Shown here: one piece after another, positions 16,255-25,025 of the stretch
Numbering within the stretch: the stretch's first letter is position 1
Layout of the letters: each line of letters starts with the position of its first letter
Origin: Deltaproteobacteria bacterium
GTDB lineage: Bacteria > Myxococcota_A > UBA9160 > UBA4427
Direction: 5' to 3'
DNA: 64,000 nucleotides
NCBI GenBank assembly: GCA_016713665.1
Contig: JADJOR010000001.1
Location: forward strand, 558,001-622,000
Notes under the pieces: generated by a model
The model's database searches: none
What the model was told of the DNA's origin: nothing
Seen by the model: only the letters and a program-made list of their open reading frames with translations
Made by a program: the position numbers and the translations under genes

Positions 16255-16528
16255 GGTCGACTCCGCAGCCGGGGCGCGCACGACGGCGCGAGGTCGGAGG
16301 GGAACACGAACGCCCGAATTGGGCAATCCCCTTCCGTGCTTTCCGCCCGCCCCCGCTTTGCGTCGATCGCGCCCGCGCTCTCGTTGGCGCGCAACTCGCC
16401 GTCGAAGCCCCGGTTGCTCGGCGGTTTGCGTGGAGCGACGCCCTTGCCCGGGAGCGGTCGATCGGCGCGCTTCGCAGGCTCGGCGCGAGACGCCGACCGG
16501 CCCGCACGATTCTTGCTCTCTCAGGGGC

Positions 16529-16624
16529 ATGCCGCGCGACGAAATCCAGGGCCTCTGCTTCCTGCTCGGGCTCCTGCTCGCGTTCTACTTCCTGACGCCC
16601 TTCCTCGAGCTCGCCCCGCGCTGA
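16529..16624 (+). CDS. Possible 31-residue membrane peptide
   Basis: The reading MPRDEIQGLCFLLGLLLAFYFLTPFLELAPR is one membrane helix with a charged N-terminus. An AGGGG sequence lies directly before the ATG, but too close for an ideal ribosome site. Its end overlaps the tail of the convergent rluB gene by 40 nt. It may be a real small protein or chance. Confidence 0.3.
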   Translation: MPRDEIQGLCFLLGLLLAFYFLTPFLELAPR

Positions 16625-17796
16625 GGGCGTTCGCCGCGCTGCGGCCGACCGACGCCGGCCCCCGCCCCCGCACCACCGCCCGGCCGGGTCGGCCGGGTCG
16701 GCCGGGCCGGTTTTCCGGACCGTGCAGGGCTCGCCTCGCGAACGGGGCGCCCGCTCGCGGGCTTGGTGGACGATCCGGCCGCGTCGGGGGCGCGCTTCGG
16801 GCGTCCCGTTCGCGTTCCCAGTCCCGTGGGCCGGGCCACGCGTGCGGATCGTCGCGGTCGCCCGCCCGACTTCAGCGCGGCCACGTGGGCGAGCAGGGTC
16901 GTGCGCTCCTCGGGCGTGAGCGCCCGCGCTTCGCCGACCGCGAGGCTCCCGAGCCGCAGCGGCCCCATGCGCTCGCGAACCAGCCGGCGCACCGGGAAGC
17001 CGAGAATCAGGAGGCTCCGCCGGATCTGGCGATTGCGGCCCTCGACGAGGGTCAACGTGAAGCTCGAGGTCCCCGCCTTCGGATCGATGCGCACGTCGTC
17101 GACGCGACCGGGGGCGGTCGTGCCCTCTTCGAGGTGGACGCCCTTCTCGATCCGCGCGATCGCCTTCGCGTCGATCTGCCCCTTCACGCTGACCTTGTAC
17201 TCGCGCTCGTTGCCGAGGGAGGGATGAAGCATGGCGTAGGCGGTCTCGCCATCGTTCGTGAGCAGCAGGAGCCCCGTCGTCTCGACGTCGAGCCGCCCGA
17301 CGGGAAAGACGCGCCCGAGCTTGCTCGGCAGCAGGTCGAGCACCGTCCGTCGTCCCGACTCGTCGCGCACCGTCGTCACGACGCCCCGCGGCTTGTTGAC
17401 GATCCAGTAGACCGGCCGATCCGAGAGCACCCGCTCGCCGTCGAGTCGGATGTCGTCGACCCCGGGCCGCGCCCGATCCCCGAGCGCCGCGACGTCGCCG
17501 TTCACGCTGACGCGGCCCTCGACCAGCAGGGCCTCGACCTCCCGACGCGACCCGAAGCCCGCGCTCGCGAGCAGGCGCTGGAGCCGGACGGGCTCGCCTG
17601 CCGTCTCGAGCTTGCGCGCGAGCCGGGGCTCGCCCTTCGCCACCGGACGGCCACGTCGGTCGCGAATGCCCTCGACAGCGCGAGCGGCCCCGCCCCCGGT
17701 GCGTTCGCTGGCGCCCGAGCCGGCGGATTGCGCGGGGTGCGCGGGGGCCTTCGGCTTCGTCTTGCGGACGTGCCGAGGCGATCGACCATGGGCCAT
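16585..17796 (-). CDS. rluB: RluB/RsuA-family 23S rRNA pseudouridine synthase
   Basis: The 403-residue protein has a basic N-terminal extension, an S4 RNA-binding domain (about 70-115: VRLQRLLASAGFGSRREVEALLVEGRVSVNG) and a catalytic domain with the key Asp in the FPVGRLDVETTGLLLLTNDG motif. NRQIRRSLLILGFPVRRLVRERMGPL follows. It isomerises uridine in helix 89 of 23S rRNA. The last 100 residues are a low-complexity Arg/Pro/Gly tail, partly encoded by a 9-bp tandem repeat; the tail resembles the disordered extensions of RluB in other GC-rich bacteria. It starts 3 nt after the apparent true stop of scpB, the usual scpA-scpB-rluB order. Confidence 0.92.
   Translation of the reverse strand: MAHGRSPRHVRKTKPKAPAHPAQSAGSGASERTGGGAARAVEGIRDRRGRPVAKGEPRLARKLETAGEPVRLQRLLASAGFGSRREVEALLVEGRVSVNGDVAALGDRARPGVDDIRLDGERVLSDRPVYWIVNKPRGVVTTVRDESGRRTVLDLLPSKLGRVFPVGRLDVETTGLLLLTNDGETAYAMLHPSLGNEREYKVSVKGQIDAKAIARIEKGVHLEEGTTAPGRVDDVRIDPKAGTSSFTLTLVEGRNRQIRRSLLILGFPVRRLVRERMGPLRLGSLAVGEARALTPEERTTLLAHVAALKSGGRPRRSARVARPTGLGTRTGRPKRAPDAAGSSTKPASGRPVREASPARSGKPARPTRPTRPGGGAGAGAGVGRPQRGERPQRGASSRKGVRK
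16681..16707. repeat. 9-bp tandem repeat in the rluB tail
   Basis: Three consecutive units of CGGCCGGGT (the last ends C) encode the repeated PTR tripeptides of the RluB tail on the minus strand. It is short and prone to slippage. Confidence 0.7.
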
Positions 17797-17799
17797 GCG

Positions 17800-18677
17800 C
17801 TAGTCCTCCCGATCGTCCTCGGAAAGCTCGCGGTCGAAGTCCCGATCGAGATCGCCGTCTTCGTCTGCCATCGCGTCGTCGTCGAAGTCGTCTTCCGAGT
17901 CGGCGCCGAAGTCGACCTCGCGCTCGTCGCCCGGCGCGAAGGGCTCGGCGCGGCCCGACTCGTCGTCCGCGTCGCCTCCCTCTCGCCTCCCCGATCGTCC
18001 CGGGCGGCGAGCGGCCCGGGCAGATCCTCGTGGCGCACCACGAGCTCGCCGTCGCCCCCCGCGCCCTCGAGCAACCCGCCCTCGGCCCCGGCCTCGACCC
18101 CGGTCTCACCCGCGGTTTTGGAGTGCTCGACGAGCCCCTGCCCCCGGGCGAGCTCGTCGAGCTCGCGCAGGGTCGGCAGGTTCTTCAAGCTCTCGAGGCC
18201 GAAGATTTCGAGGAAGCGCCGCGTGGTCCCGTAGAGCATCGGGCGCCCCGGCACCTCGCGTTGCCCGGCGATCCGGATCAGATGCCGCTCGAGCAGGCTC
18301 TTGACCGTCGCGCCGGCGTCGACCCCGCGCACGTCCTCGATCTCGGCGCGGGTCACCGGCTGCCGATAGGCGATGATCGCGAGGGTCTCGAGCGCGGCCT
18401 GCGAGAGGCGTAGCGCCCGCTCCTTCTGGAGCTTCTGCAGATAGCCCGAGAACTCGGCCCGCGTCCGGATCTGGAAGCCGCCTGCGACCTCCCAGATCTC
18501 GAACGAGCGGTCCTGCTCGGCGTACTCGGTGTTGAGCTCGTTGACGAGATCCTTGACCTCGCCCGGGTCGCAGTACGGGATGATCTCCGCCAGCCGGGCG
18601 GCCGAGATGGGCTCGGGCGACGACAGCACCAGCGCCTCGACGATCCTTCGCTTCTCGTTGGTTTCCATTCGACTCAC
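17800..18677 (-). CDS. scpB: Segregation and condensation protein B (apparent frameshift in tail)
   Basis: Start GTG 18677 is supported by AGGAG five nt upstream. The protein has the two winged helices of ScpB: KRRIVEALVLSSPEPISAARLAEIIP, then LRLSQAALETLAIIAYRQPVTRAEIEDVRGVD, and RPMLYGTTRRFLEIFGLESLKNLP. ScpB dimers join ScpA and SMC in the bacterial condensin. After residue 225 the frame would run through rluB in the wrong phase. Another frame encodes the expected acidic tail (DFGADSEDDFDDDAMADED...) ending at TAG 17800, 3 nt before rluB. A one-base loss in the C runs at 17975-17992 explains the break. The conserved core is unaffected. Confidence 0.85.
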
Positions 18678-18771
18678 GCTCGCTCCTGTGCTTTTCGCGT
18701 GTGCATCTCGCGCGTGCTCTTGCGTTCGTGCGGGACGCAGCGGCGGGCACCCCGGGCGCCCGACCGACGCA

Positions 18772-19704
18772 TTACATCGTCTCGGTGATCCGGTCGCGCC
18801 ACTGCGGCTCTTCGGTCGCGAGGACCGCCCGCCGCACGCGGATGGCCCCTTCCGGCGTCCCCCGCTCCGAGAGCCCCTGGTAGATCCGCAGCGCCGAGAG
18901 CCGCGCGAGCTCGAGCACCGCGAGGAAGGTCGCCACGAGCACCGACCGGCTGGGCCGACCGCCCTCCTCGCCCGGCGCGCTCCCGATCCGGAAGATCTGC
19001 ATGAACTCGACCGACTCGTTCTGCTCGAGCAGATCCATCACGACCATCATGCGATCGCGCACGGTGACGTGCTCGGTCTCGACCTCGTGCTTCAGCTCCG
19101 CGGCGCCCTCCTGCTGGAGCACGTCGCGGAAGGCCTTCAGCAGCTCGAAGAGGCCGACCTCGATCTCGCGCTCGTTCTCGGGCGTCGCCGCCGGACCCGG
19201 GCCGACCACGGAGAACACGTCGCGGCCGAGCAGCCGTCGCTTCGAGAGCGCCTCGGCGACCTCCTTGAAGCGCTGGTACTCGAGCAGGCGCTGTACGAGC
19301 TCGGCCCGCGGATCGACGCCCTCGTCGTCGTCCTCGGCCTCGCCCGGCAACAGCATGCGGCTCTTGATCAGGGCGAGGGTCGCCGCCATCACGAGGTACT
19401 CGGCGGCGATGTCGAGATCGAGCTCGTGCATCAGCTCGATCGTCTGCAGATACTGCTCGGCGATGCGGGCGATCGGGATGTCGGTGATGTCGACTTCGTT
19501 CTGCCGGATCAGATGCAGCAGCAGATCGAGGGGTCCCTCGAAGACCGAGAGCTTGACGGCATAGCCGTCGAGGCCGTCGGTGCGCTCGTCGGGGACGGCG
19601 CCGAGATCCTCGAGCACGCTCGCGGTCGAACGCCAGACTTCGGGCGCGCCGTGCGCGCCCGCCTGGCCTCCGAGCTCGCCCTGCGATTCGTCGGTTGCGG
19701 TCAT
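18772..19704 (-). CDS. scpA: Segregation and condensation protein A (kleisin)
   Basis: The 310-residue protein starts at ATG 19704, overlapping the stop of the upstream nucleotidyltransferase gene (ATGA). The ScpA signature is clear: YAVKLSVFEGPLDLLLHLIRQNEVDITDIPIARIAEQYL, then LDIAAEYLVMAATLALIKSRMLLP, then a C-terminal winged helix (VLVATFLAVLELARLSALRIYQ). As kleisin it bridges the SMC heads and binds ScpB. Upstream residues are an acidic low-complexity lead-in. scpB follows after 94 nt. Confidence 0.94.
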   Translation of the reverse strand: MTATDESQGELGGQAGAHGAPEVWRSTASVLEDLGAVPDERTDGLDGYAVKLSVFEGPLDLLLHLIRQNEVDITDIPIARIAEQYLQTIELMHELDLDIAAEYLVMAATLALIKSRMLLPGEAEDDDEGVDPRAELVQRLLEYQRFKEVAEALSKRRLLGRDVFSVVGPGPAATPENEREIEVGLFELLKAFRDVLQQEGAAELKHEVETEHVTVRDRMMVVMDLLEQNESVEFMQIFRIGSAPGEEGGRPSRSVLVATFLAVLELARLSALRIYQGLSERGTPEGAIRVRRAVLATEEPQWRDRITETM

Positions 19705-21239
19705 CGGGTCGGATCCGTCCTGGGCGTCTTCTTCGAGGGAGTCGGGGGATCGGGGGGAGAGACGGGGGCCGGATCGGAGCCTCTCTCGGAGCGAGAGTCG
19801 GAGGCCGGGGGGGCATCCAGGACGACCGGACGTGACTTTCGACGACGCTTCAGGCCAGTATCCAGAATCGCCCCGTCCGGGGCAACCGCCGCGGGGCGCG
19901 CCGACCGTGCTTCGCGGCCCCGCCGCTTCGGCGCGCGGGCGCTGCGCCGCGCGAGCTCCTGGGCGAGCACGAGGGCCTCCTCGCGATTGGCGATCTCCCC
20001 GTCGAGAAACGCGGCGCGGATGCGCGCGAGGCCCCGGCCGACGTCGGGGCCTTGAATGCCGAGGGCGACGAGGTCGCTGCCGACGACCGGGGCGCGGCGG
20101 CGCTTGTCCTCGGCGCCCCAGCGCACGATCCGGCGTCGGATCGCGACATCCGCCAGGGCGAAGATCGCCTGGAGCGACTCCTCGTTGAGCTCGCCGAGCA
20201 GCGCGTCGATCGCTCCGCGACCGCGGGCCTTCGCGAGGGCGCGCAGGGTCCGCTCGCCTTCGCTCGCGAAGCGCAGGATGCGGGTCGCCTGATCGCCTCG
20301 GATCGCGAGCCGCTCGAGGGTTCGCCGTCGGGTCACCGTCGCGAGCGGTGCGAGCCAGATCGATAGGCCGGCCTGCCAGGGGCGGAAGCGACCGACGGGC
20401 CACTCCGGATTCGCGAGGGAATGCGAGAGGCGACGCAGCGGTGCCTGCCGGTCGCGGGGCAGCGCGAGTCCGGGCTCGAGCGCGGCGAGCACGTGCAGCT
20501 CGGAGAGCAGCTGCAGGATCCGGCCGGCGTCGACGCCCAGCTTCGGCTCCTCGAACACGAGGGCGATCTCGCGCCGCCATCGTTCGCCGCTGACGGCGCC
20601 GAAGGCCCCGTCGCGCAGCGCATCGCGCAGCGCCGTGCGCGAGCGACGCTCGAGCTTCATCCCGAGCCGCACCGCGAGCCGTGCCCCGCGAAGGGCGCGC
20701 GTCGGATCGTCGTGGAAGCTGCGTCCGTGAAGGACCCGCAGGCGCCCTTCGGCGAGATCCTCGAGGCCGTCCACGAGATCGACCACGGCGTGGACCCGCG
20801 ACCGGTCGGCCGCATCGAGGGGCAGCACGAGGGCATTCACGCCGAAGTCGCGCCGCCGGACGTCTTCTTCGAGGGTCCCGGGCGCGACCTCGGGCAGCGC
20901 GCCGGGATGGGCGTAGGTCTCGCGCCGGGTGCGCGCGAGATCGATCGACGCCTCGGGCGCCCGCAACGAGAGCGTGCCGAAGCGCGGGTGGGCCTCGATC
21001 TCGAGGGCCGTCTTGGGATGAGCGCGGACGACGGCCTCCGCGAGCGGGAGGACCTCCTCCTCGACCAGCAGATCGAGATCCCGAAGCCCCCGCCCGAGCA
21101 GCAGGTCGCGCACCGGTCCCCCGACCAGATGCAGCCGCATCCCGCGCGCCGAAGCCGCCTGCGCGACCCACTCGAGCAGACGCGCGTGGGCCGTCGGCAG
21201 CGCGTCGAGCAGCTCGTCGAAGCGAAAGCCGCGGCTCAC
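19701..21239 (-). CDS. tRNA nucleotidyltransferase / poly(A) polymerase family protein
   Basis: This 512-residue protein starts at GTG 21239, overlapping the xerD stop. The head domain has HLVGGPVRDLLLGRGLRDLDLLVEE with the catalytic DxD, LRAPEASIDLARTRRETY, and VRRRDFGVNALVL. The neck follows (HDDPTRALRGARLAVRLGMKLERRS). No HD domain is visible, unlike the family member at 10952. The last 90 residues are a charged, disordered extension. Separate CC- and A-adding enzymes and a poly(A) polymerase are known in Geobacter and Aquifex relatives, and the two genes here may divide the work in a similar way. Which activity this one has cannot be read from the sequence by eye. Confidence 0.85.
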   Translation of the reverse strand: MSRGFRFDELLDALPTAHARLLEWVAQAASARGMRLHLVGGPVRDLLLGRGLRDLDLLVEEEVLPLAEAVVRAHPKTALEIEAHPRFGTLSLRAPEASIDLARTRRETYAHPGALPEVAPGTLEEDVRRRDFGVNALVLPLDAADRSRVHAVVDLVDGLEDLAEGRLRVLHGRSFHDDPTRALRGARLAVRLGMKLERRSRTALRDALRDGAFGAVSGERWRREIALVFEEPKLGVDAGRILQLLSELHVLAALEPGLALPRDRQAPLRRLSHSLANPEWPVGRFRPWQAGLSIWLAPLATVTRRRTLERLAIRGDQATRILRFASEGERTLRALAKARGRGAIDALLGELNEESLQAIFALADVAIRRRIVRWGAEDKRRRAPVVGSDLVALGIQGPDVGRGLARIRAAFLDGEIANREEALVLAQELARRSARAPKRRGREARSARPAAVAPDGAILDTGLKRRRKSRPVVLDAPPASDSRSERGSDPAPVSPPDPPTPSKKTPRTDPTR

Positions 21240-22213
21240 GACGTCCGGCCCGCCCCGCGCGGATGGAGCGCCTCCACGGTGTCGCGCAGGCGCGCGCGAC
21301 TCACGTGGGTGTAGATCTCGGTGGTCGAGAGATCCGCATGGCCGAGCATCGCCTGGATGGCCCGCAGATCGGCCCCCCCTTCGAGCAGATCGGTCGCGAA
21401 GGCGTGGCGCAGGACGTGGGGAGAGACGCGGTCGGTCGGGAGCCCGGCGCGGACGGCGTGCTCGCGCAGCCGCTTCCAGAAGTTCTGCCGCGTCATCGGC
21501 CGGCCCCGGCGCGAGAGGAAGACCGCCTGCTCGCGGGACGTCGCGGCGCGCGGGCCGGCGAGCAGCGGCCGATCGTGCTCGAGATAGGCGTCGACGGCCG
21601 CGCCGGCCCAGTCGCCGAGGGGCACGACGCGCTCCTTGCGCCCCTTGCCGATCACCCGCAGCAGCCCCGAACGCCGATCGATCCCCGAGAGCGGGAGCCC
21701 GACGAGCTCCGAGACCCGAAGCCCCGCGCCGTAGAGCAGCTCGATCATCGCGACGTCGCGCCCGGCCTCGGGGCCGTCGACGCTCGCGGCCGCTTCGATC
21801 AAGGCCGAAACCTCCTCGGCCTGGAGCGTGCGCGGAAGTCGCTGGGGACGCTTCGGGGCCCGCAGGCTGTCGAGCGGATCGACCTCGAGGCCGCCCTCCT
21901 CCCGGGCATGACGCAGCAGCCGTCGGACCGACACCAGCATGCGCGCCCGCGAGCTCGCGGCGAGGCCGCGCTCGACCAGGAAATGGGCGAAGGCGGCGAG
22001 ATCCGCCCGCCCGACCCGCCCGAGATCGTCGATGCCTCGCTCGCGCAGATGCGTCCGCAGATGGGTGAGGTCGCTGGCGTAGGCCTCGATGGTCCGAGCC
22101 GAGAGCCCCTCCTCGACGGCCAGCCGGGCGAGCAGCCCGTCACACAGCCGCTCGAGGGCGCTCGCGCCTCCCGCTCCCGGATCGGCCGATCGCGTTCCAT
22201 CCGCCTCAGCCAC
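21236..22213 (-). CDS. xerD: Tyrosine recombinase XerD
   Basis: The protein has an N-terminal SAM-like core-binding domain (LCDGLLARLAVEEGLSARTIEAYASDL) and a catalytic domain with the expected residues: Arg in YGAGLRVSELVGL, Lys in VIGKGRKERVVPL, HVLRH, His in MLGHADLSTTE and the nucleophile Tyr in IYTHV. XerC/XerD resolve chromosome dimers at dif. GTG 22213 is preferred because GGAGG precedes it at good spacing; ATG 22228, fifteen bases upstream, is the alternative. Either start overlaps the end of glnD. The stop overlaps the GTG of the next gene. Confidence 0.93.
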   Translation of the reverse strand: MAEADGTRSADPGAGGASALERLCDGLLARLAVEEGLSARTIEAYASDLTHLRTHLRERGIDDLGRVGRADLAAFAHFLVERGLAASSRARMLVSVRRLLRHAREEGGLEVDPLDSLRAPKRPQRLPRTLQAEEVSALIEAAASVDGPEAGRDVAMIELLYGAGLRVSELVGLPLSGIDRRSGLLRVIGKGRKERVVPLGDWAGAAVDAYLEHDRPLLAGPRAATSREQAVFLSRRGRPMTRQNFWKRLREHAVRAGLPTDRVSPHVLRHAFATDLLEGGADLRAIQAMLGHADLSTTEIYTHVSRARLRDTVEALHPRGAGRTS

Positions 22214-25025
22214 GAGGCCCTCCGACATGGCCGACTCGGACGGCTTCGAGCAACGCCTCGCGAAGTCTCTCCAATCGAACGGGATCCTTGATCTTTTTCC
22301 CCTCTTCATCCTTGATGTAGAAGGCGTCCGTGACCTGATCCTTGATGGTCGCGGCCTTCGAGATGTAGATCTCCGCTCCCTGCTCGCCGAGGGTCCGGGT
22401 CACGTCGTAGAGCAGACCGATGCGATCGTCGGCGATGACGTCGACCAGCGTGTAGAACTCGCTCTCGGTATTCGAGATCAGCACCCGCGGCGCCTTGCGC
22501 GACGGCGGCCGCGTCATGCCGATCGGCCGTCTCCGGCGCCGGACGAGGTCGCCGACGTCGACGGTCCCGGTCAGCACGGCTTCGAGCTGGGTCTCCACCT
22601 CCTGCCAGAGCATCGCCTGCTCGCTCTCGCCTCCGCGCGGCGTAGGGGTCTCGTAGATCTCGAGCGCGAGACCGCGACGCGTGGTGTAGACGTGGGAGGC
22701 GAGGATGTTGATGCCGCAGGCCGTCATCACGCCGGCGACCTGGCTGTAGAGGCCGTGGACGTCCTTCGTGCAGAGGATGAACTCGGAGAAGCCGTCCTTC
22801 ATCGCGCGGTGGGCCGTCACGAGCTTCTTGCCCTGGCCGAAGCGCAGGACGACCTGGGCGTGGCGGGCGATCTGGCGGGGCGTGTGCGAGAGGAAATAAC
22901 GCCGCGGGAGCTCCTCGAAATACGACGTGATCTTGCTGTCGCCGACGCCCATCCGCAGCAGCTCTTCGCGGGCGCTCTCCTGTCTTCGCTCGACCCGCAG
23001 CTCGAGCAGCGCGACCGCCTCGTCGGTGCTCTCGGTCCCCGTCTCGAGCATCTCGGCGGTCCGCTCGAAGAGCTCGCGCAGGAGCTGCCCCTTCCAATCC
23101 GTCCAGCCCTCGACCGACGAGGCACGGATGTCGGCGAACGTCGCGAGATAGAGATTGCGCAGGTTCGTACGGTCTCCGCAGACCTGCGCGAGCTCGAGGA
23201 TCAGCTTCGCGTCGGAGATGTCGCGGCTCTGGGCGAGGTGGGACATCAGCAGGTGGTGCTGGACGATGAAGAGGACCCGCCTCGCGCGCTCCTCGGAGAG
23301 GCCGAGGCGCTCGACGACGCGCTGCGCCCGGACGACGCCCTTGCTCGAGTGGTCGCCGCCGAAGCCCTTGCCGATGTCGTGGAGCAGACAGCCGAGGAAG
23401 AGCGCCGGCCGATCCTCGACCTCACGCATCAGCTCGGTCAGCTCGGGCATCGCGCGGGCGTACTTCCCGCGCCACAGGCGCCGCAGCTCTTCGACGAGGA
23501 AGATCGAGTGCACGTCGACGGTGTAGGTATGGTAGATGACGTGCTGCCAGCGGCAGACGATGTGCTCCCACTCGGGGATCAGCTGGGCGAGGACGTCGGT
23601 CTCGTTCATCGCCGAGAGCGTGCGAGCGACCCGGACCTCCGAGTCGAGGATCGCCATGAAGAGCTCCGAGGCCGCGGCCCCGTCGCGGATCTTCCCGTCG
23701 ACGACGTGACGGTTCTCGCGCACCAGCCGCTGCGCCATCCGCGAGAGCGGGACCCGATGCCGCTGTGCGACCCGGAACGCCTCGAGCACCCGCAGCGGAT
23801 CCTCCCGCAGATGGGCCGCGTGGGGGATCATGAGCTGCTCGTTCACGATCCGGAATCCGTGCTCGACGGTCTTCACGAGCACCGCATCCGACGCCGCCGG
23901 ATCGACGCGCCGCGTGCACTGGTCGATCACGAGCTCGGAATAGGTCTTGATCGCGCGAGCGTGGCGGTAGTAGTCGCGCATGAAGCGTTCGACGGGAAGA
24001 TCGGAGTCGTCGGGCTCGAAGCGCAGGTCGACCAGCGTCGGGTCGGCCTTCTCCTGTCCGGTCGCGACGGCGAGCTCGCGACGCGTCGCCGCATCGTCGA
24101 GCGCCTCCGCCATCGAGCCGTAGTCGAGCGCTTCGGACAGATCCTCCTGGAGCTCGAAGCTCATCCGGTCGTTCGAGCGCTTCGCCCGCAGGTGGAGCTC
24201 GTTGCGGGTCCGCCAGAGGAAGTCGAGGGCGTCGAGGTACTCCTGCATCTCCGGCTCGGTCAGCAGGCCGAAATGCAGGAGGTCGTCGACGTTGCGGACG
24301 GAGGGCTGGGTCCCACGCGCGACCCAGTAGGCCGCGTGGTAGTCGCGCAGGCCGCCGGCGCCCTCCTTGATGTTGGGCTGGAGCAGGAAGAGCGAGTCGC
24401 CGTACTCGTGGTGGCGGCTGCGCATCAGCTCACGCTGCTCGAGGGCGAAGGCGAGCGGGTCCGGGAGCAGCTCGCCGCGGATGCGATCCGCGAAGACGTG
24501 GAAGAACTCGCCGTCGCCGCAGAGGAAGCGCGCCGTCAGCACCGCGGTCCGGACCGTCACGTCCTCCCGCCCGAGCTCGACCGTCTGCTCGAGGGTCCGC
24601 GTGGCGCAGCCGATCTTCAGCCCCGCATCCCAGAGCCAGTACTGCAGCCGCTCGGCGACGAAGGCCGCGTAGGGCGTCATCGGGTCGCGGTACAGGACGA
24701 GCAGATCGACGTCGGAGTGGATCGACATCTCGCGCCGCGCGAAGCCCCCGACCGCGATTACGCAGGGGCTGCCCTCGAGCGAGCCGCCGCGGGCGATGTG
24801 GATCCCCTCGGCGAGATCGAAGAGCCGGCGGATCAGGCGGTCGGTCAGATCGGAGTTCGCCTCGTTGACCCGGCGGCCGGAGCCCGAGCTCCGGTGGAGC
24901 GCCGCCAGATGCTCCCGCACCGCCGCGAGATAGCCGCGCACCGCCGGGACGACCGCCGCCTGTCGCGCATCCGGCTCGTCGGGCAGCCCGGCGAGGAAGC
25001 GGTCGATCGACGGCGGTCGCTCCAC
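22206..25025 (-). CDS. glnD: [Protein-PII] uridylyltransferase / uridylyl-removing enzyme
   Basis: The 939-residue GlnD has all four parts in order: nucleotidyltransferase (IAVGGFARREMSIHSDVDLLVLY near residues 88-112), a helical linker, an HD hydrolase (HSIFLVEEL ... LLHDIGKGFGGDHSSKG, about 470-530), and two C-terminal ACT domains (FILCTKDVHGLYSQVAGVM; VIADDRIGLLYDVTRTLGEQG) that sense glutamine. It adds or removes UMP on PII to report nitrogen status. Start GTG 25025 overlaps the amidase stop by one base (TAGTG). No glnB is in the window. Confidence 0.95.
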   Translation of the reverse strand: MERPPSIDRFLAGLPDEPDARQAAVVPAVRGYLAAVREHLAALHRSSGSGRRVNEANSDLTDRLIRRLFDLAEGIHIARGGSLEGSPCVIAVGGFARREMSIHSDVDLLVLYRDPMTPYAAFVAERLQYWLWDAGLKIGCATRTLEQTVELGREDVTVRTAVLTARFLCGDGEFFHVFADRIRGELLPDPLAFALEQRELMRSRHHEYGDSLFLLQPNIKEGAGGLRDYHAAYWVARGTQPSVRNVDDLLHFGLLTEPEMQEYLDALDFLWRTRNELHLRAKRSNDRMSFELQEDLSEALDYGSMAEALDDAATRRELAVATGQEKADPTLVDLRFEPDDSDLPVERFMRDYYRHARAIKTYSELVIDQCTRRVDPAASDAVLVKTVEHGFRIVNEQLMIPHAAHLREDPLRVLEAFRVAQRHRVPLSRMAQRLVRENRHVVDGKIRDGAAASELFMAILDSEVRVARTLSAMNETDVLAQLIPEWEHIVCRWQHVIYHTYTVDVHSIFLVEELRRLWRGKYARAMPELTELMREVEDRPALFLGCLLHDIGKGFGGDHSSKGVVRAQRVVERLGLSEERARRVLFIVQHHLLMSHLAQSRDISDAKLILELAQVCGDRTNLRNLYLATFADIRASSVEGWTDWKGQLLRELFERTAEMLETGTESTDEAVALLELRVERRQESAREELLRMGVGDSKITSYFEELPRRYFLSHTPRQIARHAQVVLRFGQGKKLVTAHRAMKDGFSEFILCTKDVHGLYSQVAGVMTACGINILASHVYTTRRGLALEIYETPTPRGGESEQAMLWQEVETQLEAVLTGTVDVGDLVRRRRRPIGMTRPPSRKAPRVLISNTESEFYTLVDVIADDRIGLLYDVTRTLGEQGAEIYISKAATIKDQVTDAFYIKDEEGKKIKDPVRLERLREALLEAVRVGHVGGPRG

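Noticed and set aside
16681..16707. A CRISPR-like repeat
   Set aside because: Three contiguous 9-bp units with no spacers, inside a coding tail; simple tandem repeat.
14873..18109. 1078-residue minus frame across the SRAP and rluB genes
   Set aside because: Out of phase with both recognised genes; Arg/Ala-rich shadow translation.
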